Assembly (NCBI GenBank): GCA_964538615.1 | Contig: CAZIGK010000002.1 | Span: 96,733-160,732 of the forward strand | Direction: 5' to 3' | DNA: 64,000 nt | Source of the DNA: CAZIGK01 sp964538615 | Lineage (GTDB): Bacteria > Pseudomonadota > Alphaproteobacteria > Rickettsiales > RI-342 | In this document: positions 49,334 to 58,515 of the stretch, piece after piece | How the letters are laid out: each line of letters opens with the position of its first letter | Position numbering within the stretch: the first letter of the stretch is position 1 | Translations under genes and position numbers: made by a program | The notes under the pieces: model-generated | Told to the model about the DNA's origin: nothing | What the model saw: the letters and a program-made list of their open reading frames with translations, nothing else | Database searches by the model: none

Positions 49334-50161
49334 TCATTCAATGCTTTCCATGCGTTTGGTGAGGGGTTCAATGGGAGTATCGGCTGCAAACGCATGGAGA
49401 TTCCGTTCATGAATCAGCCGTAGCCCTTCTAAGGTCAATTCCGCATCCTGCCGATCTATGCGGGCTGAATGCGCTGTGAATAGGGGAGCCAGCCCCCCCG
49501 TAGCAATAACCTGCATAGGGCGAGCAAGTTCCTGTGTAATACGCTCAATCAGTCCTTCAATCAAACTTAAATAACCATAAAATAAACCAGACTGCATGGC
49601 CGAGACCGTATTTTTGCCCACCACCCGCATAGGGCGGGCAATATCGACCTTCGGCAACTTGGCCGCCGCCCGGTGCAGCGCCTCCATGGAAAGATTGATC
49701 CCCGGTGCAATAATGCCCCCCTCAAACGCGCCATCGTCTCCCACCACATCGAAAGTCGTAGCCGTCCCAAAATCAATAATAATCAGGTTGCCACCATACC
49801 GATGATAGGCAGCGCAAGCATTCACCAGACGATCTGCTCCGGCTTCCTGTGGGCGCTCCAGATGGTTGGCAATGCCAATATCCAGTGCATCTTCGCCCAG
49901 CACGCGCACGGTTGCCTGAAAATACTGCTGCAAGGCTTTGCGCAGCGGAAACACCGTGGATGGCACTACGCTACCAATCATCGCATGACGAATGTGGGCG
50001 CTGCTCAGTCCACTCATCTGTAGCAGTTGTGTAATATGCAAACCATATTCATCCGCAGTGCGATGCACACTGGTGGAAAGCCGCCATTGACCGAGCTGCC
50101 TTTGCCCGTCATACAGCGCAAACACACTATTGGTATTCCCAATATCCACAGCTAGCAACAT
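49334..50161 (-). CDS. coaX: Type III pantothenate kinase
   Basis: Phosphorylates pantothenate, the first step of coenzyme A synthesis, in bacteria that lack or supplement CoaA. The 275-residue protein has the acetate-kinase-like fold motifs: phosphate-1 DIGNTNSVFALYDG near residues 5-18, the GADRLVNACAAYHRYGG region near residue 107, and phosphate-2 IIIDFGTATTFDVV near residue 127, then GGIIAPG. It begins three bases after birA and is followed by rnj, an order typical of alphaproteobacteria. Confidence 0.96.
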   Translation of the reverse strand: MLLAVDIGNTNSVFALYDGQRQLGQWRLSTSVHRTADEYGLHITQLLQMSGLSSAHIRHAMIGSVVPSTVFPLRKALQQYFQATVRVLGEDALDIGIANHLERPQEAGADRLVNACAAYHRYGGNLIIIDFGTATTFDVVGDDGAFEGGIIAPGINLSMEALHRAAAKLPKVDIARPMRVVGKNTVSAMQSGLFYGYLSLIEGLIERITQELARPMQVIATGGLAPLFTAHSARIDRQDAELTLEGLRLIHERNLHAFAADTPIEPLTKRMESIE

Positions 50162-50164
50162 GCT

Positions 50165-50950
50165 CTATACCCCTTCTGCATCCATCGCTTCCGGCAGGGT
50201 TATGTGCGTTATATCCCCTACCTGTAGATGATGAAGCACCCCATGCGCCTCTTCCAGCAGCAGGCTGCCATCTTTCGCCAGTCCCATAAAACGCCCATCC
50301 AACGGTTCTATATCACCGGGACGCAGGCATTGCAGACGGCTGCCAATGGGGTGCGCACGTTGCTGCCATTGCTGTAGCAGCCATGCATCCCCCCGCTCCT
50401 GCCATTGCCGCAAACCATTCAGCAACCGTCGTAATAATTGAGGGTGCAACTGCTCAACGGTCAAATCTGCTACCCCTTGTTCTGCCAGACTGCTCGCAGG
50501 GTAGCGCAATGCATCAGCAGGCGGTGCATGTTGAAGATTGATACCAATCCCTACCAGCACGCCATTTTCGCGTCCTTCCAGCAACATTCCCCCCAGTTTA
50601 CGCCCCTGTACCAACAGGTCATTCGGCCATTTCAGTGCCAGTGAAGGCATGGCCGTCAGCGTCAGTAATGTATCATACACCGCAACTGCAGCAGCATAAC
50701 TGAGCAAAATACGCTGCGCGAGGGGCATATGCTCCACATTCAGCCAGATAGAAGCATGATAATTTCCAGCCAGACTATGCCATGGCCGCCCTTCCCGCCC
50801 CCTGCCAGAGTTTTGTTGATAGGCAACCACAGAATAGCCGTGGGGAAGACAAGGGTATTGCGCCAGACGTTCTGCCAACACGTCATGCGTGCTGGTCACC
50901 TCCTGCAAAAACTCTACCTCCGGCAGGCCAATATGGTGCAGGCTGGACAC
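50165..50950 (-). CDS. birA: Biotin--[acetyl-CoA-carboxylase] ligase
   Basis: Attaches biotin to biotin carboxyl carrier protein through biotinyl-AMP. The 261-residue protein has the catalytic loop GRGREGRPWHS and the strand YHASIWLNV after it, then KWPNDLLVQGRKLGGMLLEG, all typical. There is no N-terminal helix-turn-helix domain, so this is the monofunctional form and not a repressor. It starts 11 bases after nuoN and ends just before coaX, which suggests read-through from the nuo operon. Confidence 0.95.
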   Translation of the reverse strand: MSSLHHIGLPEVEFLQEVTSTHDVLAERLAQYPCLPHGYSVVAYQQNSGRGREGRPWHSLAGNYHASIWLNVEHMPLAQRILLSYAAAVAVYDTLLTLTAMPSLALKWPNDLLVQGRKLGGMLLEGRENGVLVGIGINLQHAPPADALRYPASSLAEQGVADLTVEQLHPQLLRRLLNGLRQWQERGDAWLLQQWQQRAHPIGSRLQCLRPGDIEPLDGRFMGLAKDGSLLLEEAHGVLHHLQVGDITHITLPEAMDAEGV

Positions 50951-50961
50951 CGAACCACCCC

Positions 50962-52410
50962 TTACCGCAAGGCAATACCTTGCGCAGCATATTCCGCTGC
51001 ATCAAACAACAAAGTTGGAGACAGAAAATACAGCAGTGTAATGCTGGCCGTGACCAGCAACACAAAGCGCAATTCACTGGGAATCTGTGCATCTAGCGGA
51101 TCTTTCGCATCATCCAGATACATAACCTTCACAACGCGCAAGTAGTAGAAAGCGGAAACCACACTGGTCAACACCCCAACCACCGCCAACCAGGTCAGGT
51201 TGGCTTCAATAACAGCCAGAAAAACCGCCATTTTCCCAAAGAAACCTGCCAATGGAGGAATACCTGCCATGGAAAACATGAAAATGGCCAGCGCCACCGC
51301 CAGTTTGGGATGGGTGCGCGACAACCCCGCCAAATCTTTGATTTCTTCTACTGTTTGCCCTTTGCGGCGCATCAGCAATACGCAGGCAAAGGTGCCGGCA
51401 GACATCGCCACATACAATACCAGATAGATGATAATCCCCTGCACCGCTTGTTGGGTTTGCGCCACCACTCCCATCAGCATATAGCCTACATGCCCAATGG
51501 AACTATAAGCCAGCAGGCGTTTGATATTGCTTTGGCGAATCGCCGCAAAAGCACCAATCACCATCGTAAGGATAGAGACGAAAATCATAATCTGCTGCCA
51601 CTGGCTTCCCAGCGCGCCGAAAGGCTCCAACATCACCCGCAGCAGCAATGCCAGCGCAGCCACTTTAGGCGCCATGGCAAAAAACGCCGTGACATGCGTG
51701 GGAGAGCCTTCATACACATCGGGCGTCCACATGTGAAATGGTGCTGCCGATATTTTGAAAAACAGCCCGGTCATGACCAATACCATCCCCAGAATCACCC
51801 CCATGCTAGCTTGCTGAGAGGCAAAAACACCCGCTAACCCTGTAAACGAAATGGTGCCGGTAAAGCCGTAAATAAAGCTGCTGCCCAACAGCATCAAACC
51901 AGAGGCCAACGCACCCAGCACAAAATATTTCATCCCCGCTTCGTTAGAGCGTTTGTCATCGCGCCGAAAAGCCGCCAGCACATACAGTGCCAGGCTACTC
52001 AGCTCCAACCCCATATACAGGGATAACAGGCTGTTGGCGGATATCATCGCCATCATCCCGACAACAGAAAGCAATATCAGTACCGGAAATTCAAATTTTC
52101 CGTCCTGTTCATCGCGCATCCGGTGTAGCCCCATCAACAACACCAGTGCAGTTGCCAGCAACACCAGTGTTTTCATGAAATCGGTAAAGCTATTGCTGAC
52201 AAACTGGCCATTAAACACATTGCCCTGATAGCCTTTGCCATTCAATATCAGGCCAAAGGTCAGCACCAACGCCAGCAAAGCCAGACTGCACAAAGCACCC
52301 GCTATTTTATGGCCACGCCATGCTCCAACCAGCAGCAACAGCATGGCACTACAGGCCAGAAAAATCTCTGGCAGGGCAACCAGCAAATCCTGAAGCGGGG
52401 GAACCATCAT
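50962..52410 (-). CDS. nuoN: NADH-quinone oxidoreductase subunit N
   Basis: One of three large antiporter-like subunits in the membrane arm of complex I. The 482-residue protein has about 14 helices. Visible marks are the TM5 Glu region (LYMGLELSSLALYVLAAF), TM7 Lys and loop (FFKISAAPFHMWTPDVYEGS), and the late GFFGKMAVF. AGGAG at the complement of 52420-52424 is nine bases before the ATG at 52410; an in-frame TTG six bases upstream is less likely. It is the last nuo gene. Confidence 0.96.
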   Translation of the reverse strand: MMVPPLQDLLVALPEIFLACSAMLLLLVGAWRGHKIAGALCSLALLALVLTFGLILNGKGYQGNVFNGQFVSNSFTDFMKTLVLLATALVLLMGLHRMRDEQDGKFEFPVLILLSVVGMMAMISANSLLSLYMGLELSSLALYVLAAFRRDDKRSNEAGMKYFVLGALASGLMLLGSSFIYGFTGTISFTGLAGVFASQQASMGVILGMVLVMTGLFFKISAAPFHMWTPDVYEGSPTHVTAFFAMAPKVAALALLLRVMLEPFGALGSQWQQIMIFVSILTMVIGAFAAIRQSNIKRLLAYSSIGHVGYMLMGVVAQTQQAVQGIIIYLVLYVAMSAGTFACVLLMRRKGQTVEEIKDLAGLSRTHPKLAVALAIFMFSMAGIPPLAGFFGKMAVFLAVIEANLTWLAVVGVLTSVVSAFYYLRVVKVMYLDDAKDPLDAQIPSELRFVLLVTASITLLYFLSPTLLFDAAEYAAQGIALR

Positions 52411-52455
52411 GAACAAAAACTCCTAAGACGAGGCACGCTGAAGATATGAAAAAAG

Positions 52456-54012
52456 TCATTTTACGGAAGGTTGCTCAACATTCTGCTGGCTGAAACTCAC
52501 CCCTTCCATCAAGGCGACAGGACGCTGCAGTTGGGAAACCAGCAACTTCACAGAAGGTTCCATCAACTGAATAACCGGTTTAGGGTAAATCCCCAGCCAG
52601 ATAGTCAGCACAATCAGTGGAGCAAAGGTCAAAATTTCCCGACGCGACAAATCCGGAATATCCTGCAATTCTTTTTTGGTCATCTCGCCAAGCACCACGC
52701 GACGGTACAGCCACAGGGCGTAAGCCGCGCCCAGAATCATCCCCAGCGCACCACCTGCTGCCCACCAGCTACTTACTTTATAGGCACCCGCCAATGAGAG
52801 AATTTCCCCCACAAAGCCAGAAGTACCCGGCAGACCTACGCTTGCCATGGTAAAAAGCAAAAACACCGCCGCATAAACCGGCATACGCTGAACCAGACCG
52901 CCATAACGATTGATCTCCCGCGTGTGAACACGGTCATACACCACTCCCACACACAAAAACAATGCTCCGGAAACCAGACCATGGCTAATCATTTGCACAA
53001 TGCCACCGGTAATACCTTCGACATTGAGTGCAAAAATGCCGAGCGTCACAATCCCCATGTGCGCAACAGATGAGTAGGCGATGAGTTTTTTCATATCCTG
53101 CTGTACCAGCGCAACCAACGAGGTGTAAATGACCGCCACCACGCTCAAACCCAATACCAATGGCGCATAGGCAATGCTCGCATCCGGTAGCATTGGCAGG
53201 GAAAACCGCAGGAAACCATAGCCCCCCATTTTCAATAAAATTCCTGCCAGAATGACCGAACCCGCAGTTGGTGCCTGTACGTGCGCATCCGGCAACCAGG
53301 TGTGGAACGGCCACATGGGAATCTTCACCGCAAAGGATGCAAACAGCGCAAGCCACAACCACTTCTGCACGTCCAGACCCATGTTGGGCACTTGTTTCAT
53401 CAAATCAGGAATGGCCATGGTACCCGTTTGACCGTAGATATACAGCATAGCAACCAACAGCAATACCGATCCCAAAAGCGTGTAGAGGAAAAACTTGAAT
53501 GCCGCATACACCCGGTTATCGCCGCCCCATATACCAATAATCAGGTACATCGGAATCAACATGCCCTCGAAGAACAAATAAAACAACAGAAAGTCCATCG
53601 CGCAGAAGACGCCAATGACAAAAGACTCCAGCAGCAAAAATGCCACCAAATATTCCCGCACACGCTTACCGACCGACTGCCAGCTTGCCAGAATGCACAG
53701 CGGCATCAATAGCGCCGTCAAGAGAATGAAGAACAGGGAAATGCCATCCACACCCAGATGATACCCGATATTGTAACGTCCCTCGAACCAGGCGGAATAT
53801 TCCACGAACTGGAAATCGGCAGTGGTTGCATCAAAACGCCACCACAACCAGACTGAACCCGCCAATGTGACCAGACTGGTCCATAACGCCATGAGTTTGG
53901 CATTTTTGCGTGCCTGTGGGTCATCCCCCATCATCAGGATGAACAACACCCCCACCAATGGCGACAGGATTAGGAATGACAAAATCGGTAATTCGCTCGC
54001 AACCGTTGGCAT
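52456..54012 (-). CDS. nuoM: NADH-quinone oxidoreductase subunit M
   Basis: Antiporter-like membrane subunit of complex I, 518 residues. Conserved charges are present: TM5 Glu (FFEGMLIPMYLIIGIWGG), TM7 Lys and loop (FAVKIPMWPFHTWLPDAHVQ), TM8 region (ILAGILLKMGGYGFLRF). The RxxxxDxxR-like charged cytoplasmic turn is conserved too (QQDMKKLIAYSSVAHMG). It lies 45 bases before nuoN and 49 after nuoL. Confidence 0.97.
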   Translation of the reverse strand: MPTVASELPILSFLILSPLVGVLFILMMGDDPQARKNAKLMALWTSLVTLAGSVWLWWRFDATTADFQFVEYSAWFEGRYNIGYHLGVDGISLFFILLTALLMPLCILASWQSVGKRVREYLVAFLLLESFVIGVFCAMDFLLFYLFFEGMLIPMYLIIGIWGGDNRVYAAFKFFLYTLLGSVLLLVAMLYIYGQTGTMAIPDLMKQVPNMGLDVQKWLWLALFASFAVKIPMWPFHTWLPDAHVQAPTAGSVILAGILLKMGGYGFLRFSLPMLPDASIAYAPLVLGLSVVAVIYTSLVALVQQDMKKLIAYSSVAHMGIVTLGIFALNVEGITGGIVQMISHGLVSGALFLCVGVVYDRVHTREINRYGGLVQRMPVYAAVFLLFTMASVGLPGTSGFVGEILSLAGAYKVSSWWAAGGALGMILGAAYALWLYRRVVLGEMTKKELQDIPDLSRREILTFAPLIVLTIWLGIYPKPVIQLMEPSVKLLVSQLQRPVALMEGVSFSQQNVEQPSVK

Positions 54013-54061
54013 TCGCCGTACTCTCTTTCTTGTGACACTCGTATGGAAGAAATATAGGAAG

Positions 54062-56008
54062 TTAAACCGTTAGTGACAGACCCAGACGCCAGACCAAATA
54101 GCCCAACAACCCAACCAGCCCCAACACCATGGCCAGCGCATAATGATAGACATAACCAGTCTGCGCACGGGAGAAACGGGCCGCCACCCACTGCGTAGCA
54201 TGCGCCAGACCGTTCGGCCCCAATCCATCAATCAGGCGAATATCCCCGAAGCGCCACAACAAATTCCCTTTAAGTTGCGCCCCGACAACAAACAGGTGGT
54301 GGTACAACTCATCAAAGTACCATTTATGTAGCAAAAACCGGTACGGAGCCTTCGCGAATCGTGCCAATGAAGATGGCCACTCTGTTTTCAGCATATAAAA
54401 AACATATGCCAGTCCAATACCCGCCAACCCAATACCAAACGGTAATAGCGGCACCCAGCCCGGCACATGATGCGCATGCTCCAACACCTGATTGCTTTCT
54501 GCCAGTACAATCGCCCCCTTCCAGAAGGCCAGATCCGCATCCACCATGCCCAGCCAATGATACCCCAACCAGCCGGAAGCCAAAGCACCCAATGCCAGTA
54601 AAATCAGCGGTGCATTCATAATCGCAGGGGATTCATGCACATGGGAATAGACCTCATCGCTGGCGCGTGTCGTGCCATGGAATGTCATAAACAGTAACCG
54701 CCAGGAGTAAAACGCCGTCATGAAGGCTGCGGCAATCCCCATCCAAAACGCAAACAGACCGAAGGGGCTGTGAGCAGCATAGGCTGCTTCCAAAATCATA
54801 TCCTTGGAATAATAACCCGCAAATACCGGAATCCCCGCCAACGCCAGCGATCCAAGCCACATGTAGCCGTACGTAATGGGGAGCTTTTTCCAGATACCGC
54901 CCATACGCCGCATATCCTGTTCATCGCTCATACCGTGAATGACCGAACCGGCTCCCAAAAACAGTAACGCCTTGAAAAAGGCATGGGTCATCAGGTGGAA
55001 AACCGCCGCAGGGTACGCCCCTACCCCGCAAGCAAAAAACATGTACCCCAATTGGCTACAGGTGGAGTAGGCAATCACCTTCTTAATATCATTCTGCACC
55101 AAACCAACCGTTGCCGCGAAGAAAGCAGTGCAGGCACCTACCACGGTCACAACCTGTAACGCTACAGGCGCCAGTTCAAACAGTGGGGAACAACGTACCA
55201 GCAAAAACACACCCGCTGTCACCATGGTTGCCGCGTGAATCAACGCAGATACCGGGGTTGGGCCTTCCATAGCGTCTGGTAGCCAGGTATGCAGCCCCAA
55301 TTGTGCAGATTTGCCCATACAACCAACAAACAACAACAGGCAGGCAATGGTCAGGCCATGACCTTCCATCCCAAGGAAAGAGAGCATAACCTGCTGCTTC
55401 GCAGGGGCGGCGGCAAAAATTGCGTCAAACTCAATGGTACCAAACAGCACATAAACCGTGAACACCCCCAGCACCATCCCGAAATCGCCAACACGGTTCA
55501 CAATAAATGCCTTCATGGATGCTGCATTGGCAGATTCGCGCTTGAACCAGAACCCAATAAGCAGGTAAGAGGCCAGCCCCACGCCTTCCCAGCCAACAAA
55601 GAGTTGCAGGAAGTTATCCGCCGTTACCAGCATGAGCATAAAGAAGGTAAACAACGATAAATAGGCCATAAAACGTTGCTGGTGCGGGTCGTGATGCATG
55701 TAACCGACAGAATAAATATGCACCACCGTGGACACCCAGGTGACCACCACCAGCATCACAGCGGTCAGACTGTCCACTTTCAAAGCCCAGTCCGCCTGAA
55801 AATCTCCTACCATAATCCATGGCAGCAAGGGTTGTGTATATGACTGACCAAGCAGTGCAACATGGTAAAACTCATTGCCAGCCAGCACAGCGGCTACCAC
55901 CATAGGTATAACGGTGACCCATGCAGCCTGCGTCGCGGAAAGTACGCGGCAAAACAGCCCTGCGACCAGTGCGCCCAGTAACGGCAGGAAAGTAATGGCG
56001 GCGACCAT
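54062..56008 (-). CDS. nuoL: NADH-quinone oxidoreductase subunit L
   Basis: The largest and most distal antiporter-like subunit of complex I, 648 residues. Key segments are VGWEGVGLASYLLIGFW (TM5 Glu), MGKSAQLGLHTWLPDAMEGP (TM7 Lys and loop), TPVSALIHAATMVTAGVFLL (TM8), and the long C-terminal part containing the lateral helix (KWYFDELYHHLFV and beyond). It follows nuoK by three bases. Confidence 0.98.
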   Translation of the reverse strand: MVAAITFLPLLGALVAGLFCRVLSATQAAWVTVIPMVVAAVLAGNEFYHVALLGQSYTQPLLPWIMVGDFQADWALKVDSLTAVMLVVVTWVSTVVHIYSVGYMHHDPHQQRFMAYLSLFTFFMLMLVTADNFLQLFVGWEGVGLASYLLIGFWFKRESANAASMKAFIVNRVGDFGMVLGVFTVYVLFGTIEFDAIFAAAPAKQQVMLSFLGMEGHGLTIACLLLFVGCMGKSAQLGLHTWLPDAMEGPTPVSALIHAATMVTAGVFLLVRCSPLFELAPVALQVVTVVGACTAFFAATVGLVQNDIKKVIAYSTCSQLGYMFFACGVGAYPAAVFHLMTHAFFKALLFLGAGSVIHGMSDEQDMRRMGGIWKKLPITYGYMWLGSLALAGIPVFAGYYSKDMILEAAYAAHSPFGLFAFWMGIAAAFMTAFYSWRLLFMTFHGTTRASDEVYSHVHESPAIMNAPLILLALGALASGWLGYHWLGMVDADLAFWKGAIVLAESNQVLEHAHHVPGWVPLLPFGIGLAGIGLAYVFYMLKTEWPSSLARFAKAPYRFLLHKWYFDELYHHLFVVGAQLKGNLLWRFGDIRLIDGLGPNGLAHATQWVAARFSRAQTGYVYHYALAMVLGLVGLLGYLVWRLGLSLTV

Positions 56009-56011
56009 AGG

Positions 56012-56335
56012 TTACCCCTTCATCTGATTAACGGCTTCCACATCAATGGAGCCACGGTTACGGTAGAAAATCACTAAAATAGCCAGCCCAATCGCGGCTT
56101 CAGCGGCAGCAACGGTTAGGATAAACAGAGTAAACACCTGCCCAACCAGATCCCCCAAATGGCTGGAAAAGGTCACAAAATTGATATTGACTGCCAACAG
56201 CATCAATTCAATGGACATGAGAATAGTGATAATATTTTTGCGATTGAGGAATACCCCAACCACCCCAAGGGTAAAAACAGCGGCAGAAAGCATCAGGTAA
56301 TGCATCACGCCAATTGAGCCAAACAACGGTTCCAT
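56012..56335 (-). CDS. nuoK: NADH-quinone oxidoreductase subunit K
   Basis: Three-helix membrane subunit of complex I, 107 residues. It has LFTLGVVGVFLNRKNIITIL-like helix 1 (here FTLGVVGVFLNRKNIITIL), the helix 2 Glu (LMSIELMLLAVNINFV) and helix 3 Glu (VAAAEAAIGLAILVIFYR). AAGGA is well placed upstream of the ATG at 56335; a later ATG (MHYLML) is also in frame. Confidence 0.97.
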   Translation of the reverse strand: MEPLFGSIGVMHYLMLSAAVFTLGVVGVFLNRKNIITILMSIELMLLAVNINFVTFSSHLGDLVGQVFTLFILTVAAAEAAIGLAILVIFYRNRGSIDVEAVNQMKG

Positions 56336-56350
56336 GTGAGTTCCTTCCCT

Positions 56351-56968
56351 CTATACGCCCTTGCCGATTTCGACATCCACCATGCGCAACCCATCTTTGC
56401 CGGTGCGCTTCACCTGCTCCGAAATCGTCTGGCGTCGCACACCATCCCGATGACGCAGGGTTAGCACAATCGCGCCAATCATTGCAACCAGCAGCACCAA
56501 GCCCGCCAGTTGGAAGATATAGGCATAATCGGTGTAGAGCACCTGCCCAATAGCATGGGCGTTACTCATCTCCTCAGGAGCAGGAATGGGCAACGTAGCC
56601 ACCGCCTGCCCTCCCCGTTGCAGCCCGGCTTGCAATAACAGGAAAAACTCTGCCATTAATATCGCCGCAAGCAGCAGGCCAAAAGGCAAATAGCGGGCAA
56701 ATCCCTCTTTCAGTGATGCATATTTCACGTCCAGCATCATCACCACAAAGAGGAAGAGGATGGCCACCGCCCCAACATAGACAATCACCAGCGTCATAGC
56801 CAGATACTCCGCCCCCAGCAGCACAAACAGCCCGGCCGCATTAAAGAAGCAGAAGATAAGGCTCAATACCGCATGCACCGGGTTACGCAAACTGATAACA
56901 GCCGCAGCCGAGCAAAGCGTCAGTGTCGCAAACAGGTAAAAAATAATGCTGGGTAAATCAAGGGTCAT
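56351..56968 (-). CDS. nuoJ: NADH-quinone oxidoreductase subunit J
   Basis: Membrane subunit of complex I with five helices, 205 residues. The conserved helix 3 with the pi-bulge (EYLAMTLVIVYVGAVAILFL) is plain, and SLIFCFFNAAGLFVLLGAEY is helix 2. AAGGAAAA precedes the start. It is between nuoI and nuoK in the usual order. Confidence 0.97.
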   Translation of the reverse strand: MTLDLPSIIFYLFATLTLCSAAAVISLRNPVHAVLSLIFCFFNAAGLFVLLGAEYLAMTLVIVYVGAVAILFLFVVMMLDVKYASLKEGFARYLPFGLLLAAILMAEFFLLLQAGLQRGGQAVATLPIPAPEEMSNAHAIGQVLYTDYAYIFQLAGLVLLVAMIGAIVLTLRHRDGVRRQTISEQVKRTGKDGLRMVDVEIGKGV

Positions 56969-56980
56969 AAACAGTTTTCC

Positions 56981-57469
56981 TTAGCGATAGGGCGCATCTT
57001 CGAGAATATTGGCGGCTATTTCCGCTTCCCAACGGTCACCGTTCGCCAACAATTTTTCTTTGTTGTAGAACAGCTCTTCACGCGTTTCAGTGGCAAATTC
57101 AAAGTTCGGCCCTTCCACAATAGCATCCACCGGGCAGGCTTCCTGACAAAAGCCACAGTAAATGCATTTGGTCATATCAATATCGTAACGGGTGGTACGG
57201 CGGCTTCCATCATCACGGACTTCGGATTCAATGGTAATCGCCTGCGCGGGGCAAATGGCTTCGCATAATTTGCAGGCAATGCAACGCTCTTCTCCGCTCG
57301 GATAGCGGCGCAGCGCATGCTCTCCCCGAAAACGTGGGCTGATAGGCCCTTTCTCAAACGGGTAGTTAATGGTCACCTTCTTGCGAAACATATAACGCAA
57401 GGTAATGCCCAGACCCTTCACAATCTCCAGCAAAAAAAACGAACCAACCGGACTATTCAATACCGCCAT
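56981..57469 (-). CDS. nuoI: NADH-quinone oxidoreductase subunit I
   Basis: Hydrophilic connecting subunit of complex I that carries clusters N6a and N6b. The 162-residue protein has two [4Fe-4S] motifs, CIACKLCEAICPAQAITIE and CIYCGFCQEACPVDAIVEG. An amphipathic N-terminal helix touches the membrane (KGLGITLRYMFRKKVTINYP). It lies 26 bases after nuoH. Confidence 0.98.
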   Translation of the reverse strand: MAVLNSPVGSFFLLEIVKGLGITLRYMFRKKVTINYPFEKGPISPRFRGEHALRRYPSGEERCIACKLCEAICPAQAITIESEVRDDGSRRTTRYDIDMTKCIYCGFCQEACPVDAIVEGPNFEFATETREELFYNKEKLLANGDRWEAEIAANILEDAPYR

Positions 57470-57495
57470 GGATCAACCCCTATCAAACCACTGCA

Positions 57496-58512
57496 TTACT
57501 GCGGCAGCATGTTGAAATATTTTAAATAACCCGCCGTCAACACTACAAACAGCAGCGTAAAGGGCAGAAACACTTTCCATCCAAGCCGCATTAACTGATC
57601 ATAACGATAACGTGGCAGAGTGGCGCGCACCCAGACAAAACCAAACAACAGCACCATGACTTTCAGAATAAACCACAGGAAACCGGGAACCGCCTGAAAT
57701 GCCGGAATATCCAGTGGTGGCATCCAGCCACCCAAAAACAGAATGGTGGTCATGCCACACATCAGAATCATGTTCATGTATTCGCCCAAGAAAAACAGAG
57801 CAACCGGCATGGAAGAATATTCCACGTTAAACCCGGCCACCAGTTCCGCTTCCGCTTCTGGTAAATCAAACGGGTGACGATTGGTTTCTGCCAATGTGGA
57901 AATGAAAAACACAATAAACATTGGAAAAAGGCTGATAACAAACCATTTTTCCTTCTGTGCCAGTACAATATCGCTCAGGTTCAGCGAGCCAGTGCATAAC
58001 AACACCGTAATCATCACCAATCCCAGTGACACTTCATAAGAGACCATTTGCGCAGCAGAACGAATCGCACCAAAAAACGCATACTTAGAGTTACTCGCCC
58101 AGCCAGCAACCACAATGCCATAAACCCCTAATGAGGAAATAGCCATAAGATACAGCAGGCCTACATTGATATTGGCCACCGCATTATAGGCACTGAACGG
58201 GATGACCGCCCAACCGACCAACGCCAGAATGAACGTCAGCATGGGGGCGAACAAGAATAATACCTTACTGGATCCACTCGGAATAATCACTTCCTTGAAC
58301 ATCAGCTTCACGCCATCCGCCAAGGGTTGCAGCAAGCCAAACGGACCAACCACGTTGGGGCCTTTGCGCAACTGTATGGCTCCGATAACCCGCCGCTCAA
58401 ACAGCGCCAGATAGGCCATACCACCCAACAAAGGCACAACAATCAGCAAAATTTTGCCAATAATCAGCAGCAACGGCATGAGGTATTGTTCAAACAACAA
58501 AGGCCAATCCAT
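57496..58512 (-). CDS. nuoH: NADH-quinone oxidoreductase subunit H
   Basis: Membrane subunit at the quinone-binding junction of complex I, 338 residues, about eight helices. Conserved parts are YLALFERRVIGAIQLRKGPN, GLLQPLADGVKLMFKE, and the acidic loop ETNRHPFDLPEAEAELVAGF with EYSSMPVALFFLGEY after it. AGGTAG lies upstream of the ATG. It starts three bases after the nuoG stop. Confidence 0.98.
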   Translation of the reverse strand: MDWPLLFEQYLMPLLLIIGKILLIVVPLLGGMAYLALFERRVIGAIQLRKGPNVVGPFGLLQPLADGVKLMFKEVIIPSGSSKVLFLFAPMLTFILALVGWAVIPFSAYNAVANINVGLLYLMAISSLGVYGIVVAGWASNSKYAFFGAIRSAAQMVSYEVSLGLVMITVLLCTGSLNLSDIVLAQKEKWFVISLFPMFIVFFISTLAETNRHPFDLPEAEAELVAGFNVEYSSMPVALFFLGEYMNMILMCGMTTILFLGGWMPPLDIPAFQAVPGFLWFILKVMVLLFGFVWVRATLPRYRYDQLMRLGWKVFLPFTLLFVVLTAGYLKYFNMLPQ

Positions 58513-58515
58513 GAT